In this document: positions 23,267 to 31,788 of the stretch, one piece after another | Numbering within the stretch: position 1 is the first letter of the stretch | Layout: every line of letters begins with the position of its first letter | Assembly (NCBI GenBank): GCA_964607915.1 | Contig: CAZSMU010000016.1 | Coordinates: 1-42,098, forward strand | DNA from: JADJPL01 sp964607915 | GTDB lineage: Bacteria; Bacteroidota; Bacteroidia; Chitinophagales; Saprospiraceae | Length of the DNA: 42,098 nt | Direction of reading: 5' to 3' | The notes under the pieces: generated by a model | What the model saw: the letters and a program-made list of their open reading frames with translations, nothing else | The model's database searches: none | What the model was told of the DNA's origin: nothing | Translations under genes and position numbers: made by a program

Positions 23267-24376
23267 TTATTGCATGGATTGTACAAACTCATCGAACAAG
23301 TAGCGCGCGTCGTGCGGTCCGGGGGAAGCCTCCGGGTGGTACTGGACGGAAAAAGCAGTTTGGTGTTTCATCCGGATACCTTCGATAGAGCCGTCATTGA
23401 GGTTTACGTGGGTGATCTCCAGGCGGTCGGCATTGGCCTTCACGCCTTCCGGGTCAATGCCAAACCCGTGGTTTTGGCTGGTGATTTCACAATGGCCGGT
23501 GCGTATGTTTTTCACGGGGTGGTTGATTCCGCGGTGGCCATGGTGCATTTTGAACGTAGGGATATCCAGGGCGAGGGCCAGCAACTGGTGGCCGAGGCAG
23601 ATTCCGAACAACGGTTTTTTCTCGGCCAGGATAGCTTTAGCGGTTTGGACAGCGTAATCCATAGCGGCCGGGTCGCCGGGGCCATTGGACAAGAAGTAGC
23701 CGTGCGGGGAGAAAGCTCGTAGTTCCTCGTGCGGCGTTTTTGCGGGAAAGACCTGTACGAAGCAACCCCGCTCGACCAGGCAATCCAGGATATTTTGTTT
23801 GATTCCAAAATCCAGGGCGGCTACGCGCAGTGGGGCCGAGGGATCTCCCGCCGTATAGGCACGGGGCGTGCTCACCTGCGAGGCCAGCTCCAGCCCTGCC
23901 ATTTGGGGGGCATTTTGCAACTGCTCACGCAGGGCCTCCAGGTCGGTGCAATCAGAAGAGATGATGGCGTTCATCGCCCCTTTGCTGCGGATATGGCGAA
24001 CGATGGCCCGCGTATCTATATCGGAGATTCCGACCAGACCTTCCTGCTCGAAATATTCCTGGATGGAAGAATCGGCTTGGGGCCGAGAGTATGGCACGGT
24101 GAAATTTTTGCAGATCAGGCCGGCGATTTTGATGGAAGCCGACTCCGTCTCGCTGCGTTTAGCCCCATAATTTCCGATATGGACGTTGGTAGCCACCAGG
24201 AGTTGTCCGAAGTAAGAAGGGTCGGTAAAGATTTCCTGATAGCCGGTCATGCCGGTATTGAAGCAAATTTCCCCGGTGGTGGTTCCGATTTTACCGGCAG
24301 CTTTGCCGTGGAACACTGTTCCGTCTTCCAGGAGGAGGACTGCAGGGGGTTGTGTGGAGTGTGCAGTATGAGGCAT
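23267..24376 (-). CDS. carA: carbamoyl-phosphate synthase small subunit
   Basis: CarA releases ammonia from glutamine and passes it to the large subunit CarB (not in this window) to make carbamoyl phosphate for arginine and pyrimidines. The 369-residue protein has the N-terminal small-subunit domain (LLEDGTVFHGKA, FNTGMTGYQEI). The class I glutaminase triad is in FGICLGHQLLAL (Cys260) and QYHPEASPGPHD (His347, Glu349). The ATG at 24376 is preferred over a TTG two codons earlier. A possible -7 box and a 13-bp palindrome lie 60-80 bp upstream. Confidence 0.96.
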   Translation of the reverse strand: MPHTAHSTQPPAVLLLEDGTVFHGKAAGKIGTTTGEICFNTGMTGYQEIFTDPSYFGQLLVATNVHIGNYGAKRSETESASIKIAGLICKNFTVPYSRPQADSSIQEYFEQEGLVGISDIDTRAIVRHIRSKGAMNAIISSDCTDLEALREQLQNAPQMAGLELASQVSTPRAYTAGDPSAPLRVAALDFGIKQNILDCLVERGCFVQVFPAKTPHEELRAFSPHGYFLSNGPGDPAAMDYAVQTAKAILAEKKPLFGICLGHQLLALALDIPTFKMHHGHRGINHPVKNIRTGHCEITSQNHGFGIDPEGVKANADRLEITHVNLNDGSIEGIRMKHQTAFSVQYHPEASPGPHDARYLFDEFVQSMQ

Positions 24377-24435
24377 TGCCAAAGTGCTTGTTGATGTCTC
24401 AGAGGATGTGTTTGGGCAAAACGCGGTATGTCAAT

Positions 24436-24458
24436 CCGCAAATTGCGGCGCCAAGATA
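24436..24458 (-). promoter_or_regulatory. possible carA promoter with palindrome at the start site
   Basis: The reverse strand reads TATCTTGG (24458-24451), a near match to TAnnTTTG. Three bases downstream is the perfect palindrome CCGCAA-A-TTGCGG (24436-24448), overlapping the expected transcription start. It could be an operator or an RNA hairpin; no regulator can be named. Confidence 0.35.
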
Positions 24459-24499
24459 GCAAAAAAATGGAAAAAGATGTACCCGCCACGACAAGGTAA

Positions 24500-24545
24500 A
24501 AAGCAAAAAGGCAATTCCCTTGAAGCGGGGAACTGCCTTTTTGCT
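24500..24545 (-). terminator. terminator of the ribosomal protein operon
   Basis: On the reverse strand AGCAAAAAGGCAGTTCCCC is followed by a short loop and GGGAATTGCCTTTTTGCT. The long stem is flanked by A- and T-runs. It starts about 20 bp after the rplQ stop and separates the operon from carA. Its symmetry could also make it work in the other direction. Confidence 0.85.
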
Positions 24546-24566
24546 CTGCGGAACATGGTATGCTAT

Positions 24567-25121
24567 TTAGTCGTTGCTATCCGATGAATCCCCGCTGTCG
24601 GAATCCGAAGCGTTTTCATCAGAGGCCTTCTTTGATTCTGTGGCTGTATCTACAGGAGTGGCTGCTGCGCTCGTTTCAGCAGCTGCCTTTGCCTTTCCAC
24701 CCCGGCGGCCGCGGCGTTTTGAAGCGGCGGATTTGGAGGAAGAATCCCCTGACTGATAGACTGCATTGAAATCCACCAGCTCGATCATAGCGATTTCAGC
24801 GGCATCTCCTTTACGGAAGCCGAGCTTTATGACGCGTGCATAGCCCCCGGGGCGCTCGCCCACTTTGTCGCGGACTGTGCCGAAGAGTTCCTTGATAGCC
24901 TCTTTGTTTTGGAGGTAGCTGAACACCACCCGGCGGTTATGGGTCGTATCGTTTTTGGATTTTGTGATCAGCGGTTCGATGAACTTGCGCAGTTCGCGGG
25001 CCTTGGCCAGTGTGGTAGTGATTGACTTGTGCTCAATCAACGCGATAGCTAAGTTGCGCAGGAGCGCGTGGCGGTGGGCAGATTTGCGGCCCAAGGCATT
25101 CACTTTGTTTCCGTGCCTCAT
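24567..25121 (-). CDS. rplQ: 50S ribosomal protein L17 with long low-complexity tail
   Basis: L17 lines the exit region of the large subunit. Residues 1-120 form the conserved domain, beginning MRHGNKVNALGRKSAHRHALLRNL and ending near IAMIELVDFN. A further stretch of about 60 residues follows: first basic (SKRRGRRGGKAK), then Ala/Thr-rich, then strongly acidic (ASDSDSGDSSDSND). Bacterial L17 is usually 115-160 residues, so 184 is long, though tails are common in Bacteroidota. It is the last gene of the ribosomal cluster, 128 bp after rpoA. Confidence 0.97.
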   Translation of the reverse strand: MRHGNKVNALGRKSAHRHALLRNLAIALIEHKSITTTLAKARELRKFIEPLITKSKNDTTHNRRVVFSYLQNKEAIKELFGTVRDKVGERPGGYARVIKLGFRKGDAAEIAMIELVDFNAVYQSGDSSSKSAASKRRGRRGGKAKAAAETSAAATPVDTATESKKASDENASDSDSGDSSDSND

Positions 25122-25249
25122 TGTATTTTTTAAAAAATTTACTTCGCAACACCGAACAGCAAGGGATATCGAGATGGCTTCCCGAGGTTCCGGTTATTGC
25201 ACAGGTGAACAAAAAAGGGGGGAGCGAAGAGCCATGTTTCGCTACCGGG

Positions 25250-26248
25250 TTATTCTTCGTCCAGTTTGTATTTTGCCAGGTCCATCCCGAAGGTCAGGCC
25301 CTTTTCCTGGAGCAATTCTTCTATTTCGACCAGCGATTTCTTACCGAAGTTGCGGAATTTGAGCAATTCGTGGGTATCGTACTGCACCAGTTCGGCGAGC
25401 GTATTGATTTTAGCTGCTTTGAGGCAGTTGTATGCGCGCACGGACAAGTCGAGGTCTTCGAGGGAGGTCTTGAGCAGTTTGCGCATGTGGAGGATATGCT
25501 CATCCACAATATTATCTTCCCTGCTGGCGGCATCGTCGAAGGTGATATTCTCATCCGTAATCAACATCAAGTGTTGGATGAGGATTCGGGAGGCCTCTTT
25601 GATAGCATCTTCCGGGTGGATAGTACCATCTGTTTTGACCTCTATGGTGAGTTTTTCGTAATCTGTACGTTGGCCCACGCGGGTGTTCTCCAGTTTATAG
25701 GAGACGTTTTTGATAGGCGTATAGATTGCGTCTACCGGAATGACCCCTATAGGAGCATCTTTAGGCAGGTTTTCATCTGCCGGCACGTACCCTCTACCCT
25801 TCGTGATGGTGAGTTCCACTTCGAGGTTGACGAAGGGCTCCATCGTACAGAGGTGAAGATCCGGGTTCATAACTTTGAAGACGTTGGTATGCGCTTCGAT
25901 ATCTTTCGCTACGAACTTGTTTTTACCACTGACGGTAAAGTAGATTTTATCTACCACACTTTCGTCATCGGAGATTATTTTCTTGAGGCGTACCTGTTTG
26001 AGGTTGAGAATAATCTCCACCACGTCTTCGACTACGCCGGGGATGGTTGCGAACTCGTGTTCTACGCCGGCGATGCGCACCGCGGAGATAGCATAGCCCT
26101 CTAATGAAGAGAGGAGCACCCTCCGGAGCGAGTTTCCGATCGTTTGGCCGAAGCCTGGTTCGAGCGGTTTGAATTCGAAAAGCCCTTCAAAATTGTTAGA
26201 CTTCTGCATTACAATTTTATCGGGCTTCTGGAAATTGAGTATACTCAT
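25250..26248 (-). CDS. rpoA: RNA polymerase alpha subunit
   Basis: Alpha dimerises to start RNA polymerase assembly and contacts upstream promoter DNA. The 332-residue protein has the N-terminal domain (EPGFGQTIGNSLRRVLLSSL near residues 30-50, then GVEHEF) and the C-terminal DNA-binding domain (LDLSVRAYNCLKAAKINTLAELV and FGKKSLVEIEELL). The start MSILNFQKPDKIVM at 26248 is typical of Bacteroidota and is chosen over an upstream in-frame codon at 26338, whose frame runs through a hairpin. A perfect 15-bp hairpin separates it from rpsD. Confidence 0.97.
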   Translation of the reverse strand: MSILNFQKPDKIVMQKSNNFEGLFEFKPLEPGFGQTIGNSLRRVLLSSLEGYAISAVRIAGVEHEFATIPGVVEDVVEIILNLKQVRLKKIISDDESVVDKIYFTVSGKNKFVAKDIEAHTNVFKVMNPDLHLCTMEPFVNLEVELTITKGRGYVPADENLPKDAPIGVIPVDAIYTPIKNVSYKLENTRVGQRTDYEKLTIEVKTDGTIHPEDAIKEASRILIQHLMLITDENITFDDAASREDNIVDEHILHMRKLLKTSLEDLDLSVRAYNCLKAAKINTLAELVQYDTHELLKFRNFGKKSLVEIEELLQEKGLTFGMDLAKYKLDEE

Positions 26249-26307
26249 AATTGATCTGGAATACTTTAAGAAAAGCCAGTGCGCGGAGGCCTGAAATCCA
26301 AAACGCA

Positions 26308-26340
26308 TTTTGACAGCAGGAATACTTCCTGCTGTCAAAA
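26308..26340. repeat. perfect hairpin in the rpsD-rpoA gap
   Basis: TTTTGACAGCAGGAA (26308-26322) and TTCCTGCTGTCAAAA (26326-26340) are perfect 15-bp inverted arms around a 3-bp loop. In the operon transcript the hairpin begins 9 nt after the rpsD stop and ends about 60 nt before rpoA. The arm end is AAAA, not a U-tract, on the transcribed strand, so it is unlikely to be an ordinary terminator. Processing, stability or attenuation roles are possible. Confidence 0.75.
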
Positions 26341-26349
26341 CGGTGGTTC

Positions 26350-26961
26350 TTACTTCGAATATAATTCGACGATAAGCTGTTCGTTGATTTTCTCTGGTAT
26401 CTGTTCGCGGGTTGGATATTCCAGGAACTTACCTTCCATTTTATCCGGGTTGAACTCCAGCCACGCGTATCGGCGTCCGTCGTTTTTTGCACTGACGCTG
26501 TTGCGTACCACTTCCAATCCCTGGGACTTCCCGCGGACGCTGATGGCGTCACCGGGGCGCAGGGAGTACGAAGGGATGTTGGTGAGTACTCCGTTTACGA
26601 CGATATGCTTGTGCGTGACGAGCTGGCGGGCAGCGTCGCGCGTTGGGGCGATGCCCAGGCGGTACACTACGTTATCCAGGCGGGCTTCCAGGAGCTGGAG
26701 CAGCACTTCGCCGGTTACCCCGTGCTTGCTGGTAGCGCGTTCGAACGTTTTGCGGAACTGGCGTTCCAGGACGCCATACGTATATTTTGCCTTCTGCTTT
26801 TCCGTCAGCTGGACGGCATAGTCAGAGCGCTGCTTGCGCTTGCGGGTCATACCATGCTGACCCGGAGGGAATTTTCGGCGTTCGAATGAGCGGTCGTTCC
26901 CATAGATAGCTTCCCCGAAGGTTCTCGCTTTTTTCGTCTTTGGACCTGTATATCTTGCCAT
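26350..26961 (-). CDS. rpsD: 30S ribosomal protein S4
   Basis: S4 nucleates assembly of the small-subunit body. The 203-residue protein begins MARYTGPKTKKARTFGE and has the S4 RNA-binding domain from about residue 95 (LLQLLEARLDNVVYRLGIAPTRDAARQLVTHKHIVVNG). Length is normal. There is no N-terminal zinc-type CxxC cluster. S4 is a translational regulator of its operon in other bacteria; whether the hairpin behind it matters here is unknown. Gap to rpsK is 24 bp. Confidence 0.98.
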   Translation of the reverse strand: MARYTGPKTKKARTFGEAIYGNDRSFERRKFPPGQHGMTRKRKQRSDYAVQLTEKQKAKYTYGVLERQFRKTFERATSKHGVTGEVLLQLLEARLDNVVYRLGIAPTRDAARQLVTHKHIVVNGVLTNIPSYSLRPGDAISVRGKSQGLEVVRNSVSAKNDGRRYAWLEFNPDKMEGKFLEYPTREQIPEKINEQLIVELYSK

Positions 26962-26985
26962 TGGACCTGATTTCTTTTACCTGGA

Positions 26986-27375
26986 TTAAACTCTTCTGCG
27001 CTTGGGAGGGCGGCAACCGTTGTGAGGGACTGGCGTCACGTCTTTGATGCGGAGGACCCGTATGCCGGATGCGTCTATCGCACGGATAGCGGCTTCCCTG
27101 CCGGAGCCCGGCCCTTTGACAAAAACTTCGGCGGTGCGCATACCGGCCTCATAAGCTACCTTTGCGGCATCATTTGCGGCAACCTGTGCAGCGTAGGGGG
27201 TGTTCTTTTTAGAACCGCGGAAGCCGGCTTTGCCTGCGGAGGCCCAGGAGATGACCTGGCCCTGTTTGTTGGTCAGCGACACAATGATATTATTGAACGT
27301 AGCCTGTACGTAAACGAAGCCTTCCGACTCGACTTTTACATTGCGTTTTTTGACTTTTTTAGTTGACTTTGCCAT
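26986..27375 (-). CDS. rpsK: 30S ribosomal protein S11
   Basis: S11 is a platform protein near the mRNA exit. The 129-residue protein contains VYVQATFNNIIVSLTNKQGQ, SAGKAGFRGSKKNTPYAAQ, GPGSGREAAIRAIDASG and the C-terminal DVTPVPHNGCRPPKRRRV, all hallmark S11 segments. It lies 48 bp downstream of rpsM. Confidence 0.98.
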   Translation of the reverse strand: MAKSTKKVKKRNVKVESEGFVYVQATFNNIIVSLTNKQGQVISWASAGKAGFRGSKKNTPYAAQVAANDAAKVAYEAGMRTAEVFVKGPGSGREAAIRAIDASGIRVLRIKDVTPVPHNGCRPPKRRRV

Positions 27376-27423
27376 TACTTTCTATTATGGTGGTGCACCG
27401 CAGATAGGTGCCTCTATGAATGA

Positions 27424-27801
27424 TTACTTCGTAGCCTTCTTCTTGTTGGCTACCGTCTTACGCTTTCCTTTGCGCGTACGGGCGTTGGTACGGGTACGCT
27501 GGCCGCGCAGGGGCAGGCCTTTTCGGTGGCGCAGGCCTCTGTAGCAGGCGATATCCATCAGGCGCTTGATGTTGAGGGACACCTCTGTGCGCAGTTCGCC
27601 CTCTGTCTTGAAGTCCGTGGTGATGATGCGGGATATTTCCCGGACGTTGTCATCGGTCCAGGCTTCCACTTTTACGCTCTCATCAATCCCTGCCGCTTCC
27701 AGGATGCGCTTGGCGGAGGAGCGACCAATGCCGAAGATATAGGTTAGACCGATTACTCCGCGCTTGTTTCTTGGCAAATCAATACCGGCAATACGTGCCA
27801 T
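27424..27801 (-). CDS. rpsM: 30S ribosomal protein S13
   Basis: S13 sits in the head and contacts tRNA and the large subunit. The 125-residue protein begins MARIAGIDLPRNKRGVIGLT and includes YIFGIGRSSAKRIL. The basic tail segment YRGLRHRKGLPLRGQRTRTNARTRKG is the usual S13 end, extended by a lysine-rich stretch. Gap to rpmJ is 24 bp. Confidence 0.98.
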   Translation of the reverse strand: MARIAGIDLPRNKRGVIGLTYIFGIGRSSAKRILEAAGIDESVKVEAWTDDNVREISRIITTDFKTEGELRTEVSLNIKRLMDIACYRGLRHRKGLPLRGQRTRTNARTRKGKRKTVANKKKATK

Positions 27802-27825
27802 TTTCCGTTGCTTTTTTAGTTCAGA

Positions 27826-27942
27826 TTACCCTTGGCGCTGTTTCAACTTAGGGTTTTTCTTGTTGATGATATAGACCTTCCCTTTTCTACGTACGATTTT
27901 ACAGTCTGCCGATCGCTTCTTTACAGATGCCCTGACTTTCAT
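27826..27942 (-). CDS. rpmJ: 50S ribosomal protein L36 (short, zinc-free type)
   Basis: This 38-codon gene reads MKVRASVKKRSADCKIVRR, then KGKVYIINKKNPKLKQRQG, and stops at 27826. The pattern MKVRxSVKK...C.IVRRKG...KNPK.KQRQG identifies L36. Zinc-binding versions have three cysteines and a histidine; here only one cysteine (Cys14) remains, so it is the zinc-free form usual in Bacteroidota. It sits between infA (27 bp) and rpsM (24 bp), the expected place. Confidence 0.96.
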   Translation of the reverse strand: MKVRASVKKRSADCKIVRRKGKVYIINKKNPKLKQRQG

Positions 27943-27969
27943 TGATCCTTGTTTTGGATTTCCTCTAAT

Positions 27970-28188
27970 TTATTTATACCGATAGATGATTCGCCCACGG
28001 GAAAGGTCATAAGGGGACATTTCCACGGACACTTTGTCACCCGGCAGAATGCGTATGTAGTTCATGCGCATTTTGCCTGAAATAGTCGCAATAATTTGAT
28101 GATCATTTTCCAGACGGACACGGAACATGGCGTTGGAAAGCGCTTCTTCGATAATTCCGTCCTGTTTGATCAAATTCTTTTTGCCCAT
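27970..28188 (-). CDS. infA: translation initiation factor IF-1
   Basis: IF-1 occupies the ribosomal A site during initiation. The 72-residue OB-fold protein begins MGKKNLIKQDGIIEEALSNA and contains MFRVRLEN, ISGKMRMNYIRILPGDKV and the end SRGRIIYRYK. The start at 28188 is chosen for its match to the standard 72-residue family; an in-frame ATG at 28209 adds seven atypical residues. It lies 78 bp after map. Confidence 0.98.
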   Translation of the reverse strand: MGKKNLIKQDGIIEEALSNAMFRVRLENDHQIIATISGKMRMNYIRILPGDKVSVEMSPYDLSRGRIIYRYK

Positions 28189-28266
28189 AATACTATTTTC
28201 GGAGTGCAAAGATAAGAAAGTTCAATAAATATATCCTAATGTGCAAAACTTTCTTATTTCGCACGC

Positions 28267-29091
28267 CTAAAATGCTGCCAACGAGATTTTTAAAGGGGTC
28301 AGTGCTTTATTTTGGTTTACGGCCGCTTCTATATAAGAGTGGTCGGACAAAATATCTGCCTTGGTTTTACCTACTGCGACGCTATGTTCATAGTGCGCAG
28401 ACGGGGATTTGTCCTTGGTGACGACGGTCCAGCCATCGCGCAGTGTTTTTACTTCCCGGCTTCCCAGATTGACCATAGGCTCTATGGCGATGGTGAGGCC
28501 CTCCTGGAGTTTCATACCGGAGCCTCGTTTGCCATAGTTTGCCACTTCCGGTTTTTCGTGGAGCTGGCGTCCGATTCCATGCCCTACCAAATCCCTTACA
28601 ATCCCGTAGCCGTATTTCTTCTCCACATACTCTTGTATGGCGAAGCCGATATCCCCAACACGGTTTCCCGACACAGCCTGTTCGATTCCGAGGTAGAGCG
28701 ATTGGTAAGTAACATCGCACAGTGAATAGACCTCTGGACTGACCTGACCTACCATGAACGTATAGGCGGCATCTCCGTGAAATCCATTCCAAAAAACCCC
28801 ACAATCCACTGACACGACATCTCCCTCCTCGATTATCTTATCTTTGGAAGGTATCCCATGCACTACCTGTTCGTTTACAGAGATGCACAGGGATGCTGGG
28901 TAGCCTCGGTATCCCTTGAACGAGGGCGTAGCGCCCGGATGGCTCAGGATGAACTCTTCGGCTGCCCTGTCGAGTTCCCAGGTACAGAGCCCCGGGCGTA
29001 AAATCGAACCGACGTGCGCGAGCGTTTTACACACCAGGTGAGCACTTGCGCGAATCAGTTCGATTTCATCCGGAGTTTTATAGTAAATCAT
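28267..29091 (-). CDS. map: type I methionine aminopeptidase
   Basis: This enzyme removes the initiator methionine from new proteins. The 274-residue protein has all five metal ligands in context: VSVDCG (Asp96), GFHGDAAYTF (Asp107), GHGIGRQLHEKP (His171), IAIEPMV (Glu204) and YEHSVAV (Glu235), plus the substrate histidine in VVHGIPS (His79). It lacks the N-terminal zinc-finger extension, as in other bacterial type I enzymes. Placement between secY and infA is conserved. Confidence 0.97.
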   Translation of the reverse strand: MIYYKTPDEIELIRASAHLVCKTLAHVGSILRPGLCTWELDRAAEEFILSHPGATPSFKGYRGYPASLCISVNEQVVHGIPSKDKIIEEGDVVSVDCGVFWNGFHGDAAYTFMVGQVSPEVYSLCDVTYQSLYLGIEQAVSGNRVGDIGFAIQEYVEKKYGYGIVRDLVGHGIGRQLHEKPEVANYGKRGSGMKLQEGLTIAIEPMVNLGSREVKTLRDGWTVVTKDKSPSAHYEHSVAVGKTKADILSDHSYIEAAVNQNKALTPLKISLAAF

Positions 29092-29130
29092 AGTTTACTT
29101 CATGCGCCTGTTCTTACACAAGCGGAGTGA

Positions 29131-30507
29131 TTACATATTCGCCCCGATACCCTGGAAGCGTCCGCTGCCGGAGCGTCCTTGTATCCTGCCCGATTTGACG
29201 AGGCCCTCGTAGTGGCGCGTCAGCAGTTGGCTTTCGATTTGCTGGAGCGTATCCAGGATAACCCCCACCAGAATCAGGAGGCTCGTCCCCCCGAAGAAGA
29301 TGGCGAAGCCACTATTGACTCCAAAGAGGCTTACGAATGCCGGCATGATAGCGATGAGGCCGAGGAAGATAGAACCCGGTAGAGTTACGCGGGTCGTTAC
29401 GGCATCTATGTATTCTGCGGTTGCCTGTCCGGGCTTGACACCGGGTATAAACGCATTCTGGCGCTTGAGATGCTCTGCATACGTCTGAGGGTTAACCACG
29501 AGGGCCGTATAGACGTACGTGAACACGACGATGAGCAGGAAGTAGATTACATTATACGGGAGCGACGTGAAGTCGTTCAGGGCGCGCAGTATCGGGTTGG
29601 CCGTCACCCCACTATCGCGGGTAACAAATTGGGCAACCGTAGCCGGGAGGAACATCAACGCCTGAGCGAAGATGATAGGCATTACCCCTGCTGCGTTCAA
29701 TTTGAGCGGCATATAATCCCGTGCACCTGCCTGGGGGACTACCCCTGCGTCGCGGCCCACCATCCGTTTTGCGAACTGGATAGGGATGCGGCGCACAGCC
29801 TGTACGATCATGATAGTAGCCATGATGATTACGAACAGTATGGCCATTTCCAGTACAAAGAGGAGCAATTTGTTGTTTTCCAACTGCGACTGGAATTCGA
29901 AGATGAACGCACCCGGGAGGGAGGCGATGATACCCACCATAATCAGGAGGGATACCCCGTTGCCGATACCCTTATCGGTGATTCGCTCGCCGAGCCACAT
30001 GGCGAACACAGTACCTGCTGCCAGGATGATGATGTTTGAGAACCAGAATACGCCCGAAGGTATTTCGGGGTTGACGGCACCTGCGGTGGTCAGGTAGGTC
30101 AGATACCCACCGCTCTGTACCAGCGTTATCGCTACGGTGAGGAGGCGCGTGATCTGGTTCAGCTTCTTCCGTCCGGATTCCCCCTCCTTCTGTTGCAGGC
30201 GCTGGAAATAAGGCACTGCAAAGCCGAGCAGCTGAATGATGATGGAAGACGTAATGTAGGGCATGATACCCAGGGCAAAGATAGAAGCCTGGTTGAATGC
30301 CCCACCGGTGAACGTGTTGATGAGGCCCACGAGATCAGTGGGAGCCCCTGAGCTCTGCTGTTGTTGCAGGCGGTCGGGTATGATACCGGGCAGCACCACG
30401 TAGGAGCCGATCCGATATACGGCAATCAGGGCAAAGGAGAAGAGGAGTCTGAACCTCAAGTCCTTGATGCTCCAGATATTGCGGAGAGTGGTAATCAACT
30501 TTTTCAT
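29131..30507 (-). CDS. secY: protein translocase subunit SecY
   Basis: SecY is the channel of the general secretion translocon in the inner membrane. The 458-residue protein has ten predicted membrane helices. Family segments are FRLLFSFALIAVYRIGSYV near the start, TGGAFNQASIFALGIMPYITSSII, LGERITDKGIGNGVSLLIM and PGQATAEYIDAVTTRVTLPG. The start MKKLITTLRNIWSIKDLRFR is typical. It feeds signal-peptide substrates such as PorV, PorU and the outer-membrane proteins of this window. Gap to rplO is 9 bp. Confidence 0.98.
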   Translation of the reverse strand: MKKLITTLRNIWSIKDLRFRLLFSFALIAVYRIGSYVVLPGIIPDRLQQQQSSGAPTDLVGLINTFTGGAFNQASIFALGIMPYITSSIIIQLLGFAVPYFQRLQQKEGESGRKKLNQITRLLTVAITLVQSGGYLTYLTTAGAVNPEIPSGVFWFSNIIILAAGTVFAMWLGERITDKGIGNGVSLLIMVGIIASLPGAFIFEFQSQLENNKLLLFVLEMAILFVIIMATIMIVQAVRRIPIQFAKRMVGRDAGVVPQAGARDYMPLKLNAAGVMPIIFAQALMFLPATVAQFVTRDSGVTANPILRALNDFTSLPYNVIYFLLIVVFTYVYTALVVNPQTYAEHLKRQNAFIPGVKPGQATAEYIDAVTTRVTLPGSIFLGLIAIMPAFVSLFGVNSGFAIFFGGTSLLILVGVILDTLQQIESQLLTRHYEGLVKSGRIQGRSGSGRFQGIGANM

Positions 30508-30516
30508 GCGCCCGGA

Positions 30517-30963
30517 TTAAACGAGTTGAACAGAGCCACCAAGATTCTCGATTGTTGCCTTGGCGGAAGCGGAGATACCATGTACGCTGATATTGACTTT
30601 TGCGCTGAGTTCGCCGCGACCGAGCACTTTGACCTTATCGAGGCGGCGTGCGAAGCGGATTTTGCGCAGGAGAGCCATATCAATCGTATCCACCTGATAC
30701 TTCTCGACCATTGCCTGGATTTGTTCCAGGTTGAGGGGGACGTAGTGGATTTTATTCAGACTTTTGAAGCCGATTTTGGGGAGGCGCATTTGCAGCGGCA
30801 TCTGTCCACCCTCGAAGTTCCGCTTCAGTTTATCGCCAGAGCGGGCTTTTGCCCCTTTGTGGCCACGAGTAGCCGTACCGCCATGGCCGGAGCCCTGGCC
30901 GCGGGCGATGCGTTTTCTTTTCTTGATAGCGCCGGGCGCCGGTTTGAGCGTATGCAGTTGCAT
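30517..30963 (-). CDS. rplO: 50S ribosomal protein L15
   Basis: L15 assembles late around 23S domain II. The 148-residue protein begins MQLHTLKPAPGAIKKRKRIARG and carries the glycine-rich GQGSGHGGTATRGHKGAKAR segment and the MPLQMRLPKIGF motif. The start at 30963 is chosen because the 33 upstream in-frame bases encode a non-family lead. It ends 9 bp before secY. Confidence 0.97.
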   Translation of the reverse strand: MQLHTLKPAPGAIKKRKRIARGQGSGHGGTATRGHKGAKARSGDKLKRNFEGGQMPLQMRLPKIGFKSLNKIHYVPLNLEQIQAMVEKYQVDTIDMALLRKIRFARRLDKVKVLGRGELSAKVNISVHGISASAKATIENLGGSVQLV

Positions 30964-31015
30964 GATTCGTTCGTTTTGCCGATGAGAAAAAGGCATGATC
31001 GCAGAAGGGGGGTAC

Positions 31016-31201
31016 TTAGCCGGCCACTTCTTCTACGGTAATCAGATGCTTTACCTTATCAATCATCCCCTTGATTTGGGGGGTAGCTTCTTTGACCACG
31101 CTGTGGTTGATGCGGCGCAGCCCGAGGGCTTTAACCGTATCTTTTTGGCGCTGGGAGCGGTCTATGATGCTTCGGACCTGGGTAATTTTGACCTTGGCCA
31201 T
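31016..31201 (-). CDS. rpmD: 50S ribosomal protein L30
   Basis: The 61-residue protein has the L30 pattern VKITQVRSIIDRSQRQKDTVKALGL followed by RRINHSV and DTPQIKGMI-like residues (ATPQIKGMIDKVKHLI). Length and position between rpsE and rplO are as expected. Confidence 0.96.
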   Translation of the reverse strand: MAKVKITQVRSIIDRSQRQKDTVKALGLRRINHSVVKEATPQIKGMIDKVKHLITVEEVAG

Positions 31202-31248
31202 TTTGAGTCCACTTTGAGAGTTAACAATACGATGCGATCAGGTTTAGA

Positions 31249-31767
31249 TTACCCGTTGTACACTTTATCTACGGAGATATTGCGTTGGCGGGCCACTTCG
31301 TGCGGCTCGCGCAACAGCGAGAGCGCGTAGATAGTAGCTTTCACCACGTTGTGCGGGTTGGAAGAGCCCTGAGACTTTGCCAACACGTTGTGGATACCGG
31401 CGATTTCCAGCACAGCGCGCATGGCCCCGCCTGCGATTACGCCGGTACCATCGGAGGCCGGTTTAATCAGTACGTTGCCTGATTTGAACTTGGCCTTGAT
31501 GGAGTGAGGGATAGTACCTTTTGCGATGGGCACTTTGACCAGATTCTTCTTAGCGTCATCCACTGCCTTAGCGATAGCTTCAGATACGTCGCGGGCTTTG
31601 CCGAGGCCATGGCCTACTGTTCCGTTGCCGTCGCCCACTACCACGATAGCGGCGAAGCTGAAGGTACGACCGCCCTTGGTGACTTTGGCTACCCGGTTGA
31701 GCTGTACCAGTTTTTCCTTGAGTTCGGTCTCGGCGGGTTTGACGCGGTTGCTATTTCTGTTGTCCAT
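31249..31767 (-). CDS. rpsE: 30S ribosomal protein S5
   Basis: S5 helps decoding accuracy. The 172-residue protein has the double-stranded RNA-binding N-half (LNRVAKVTKGGRTFSFAAIVVVG and GNGTVGHGLGKARDVSEAIAKA) and the C-half (GAMRAVLEIAGIHNVLAKSQGSSNPHNVVKAT). It lies 21 bp after rplR. Confidence 0.98.
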   Translation of the reverse strand: MDNRNSNRVKPAETELKEKLVQLNRVAKVTKGGRTFSFAAIVVVGDGNGTVGHGLGKARDVSEAIAKAVDDAKKNLVKVPIAKGTIPHSIKAKFKSGNVLIKPASDGTGVIAGGAMRAVLEIAGIHNVLAKSQGSSNPHNVVKATIYALSLLREPHEVARQRNISVDKVYNG

Positions 31768-31788
31768 TTTTCAGGTCTCTTGAGATGA

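Noticed and set aside
26308..26340. rho-independent terminator between rpsD and rpoA
   Set aside because: The transcript strand lacks a U-tract after the stem, and rpoA and rplQ have no obvious promoter in the gap.
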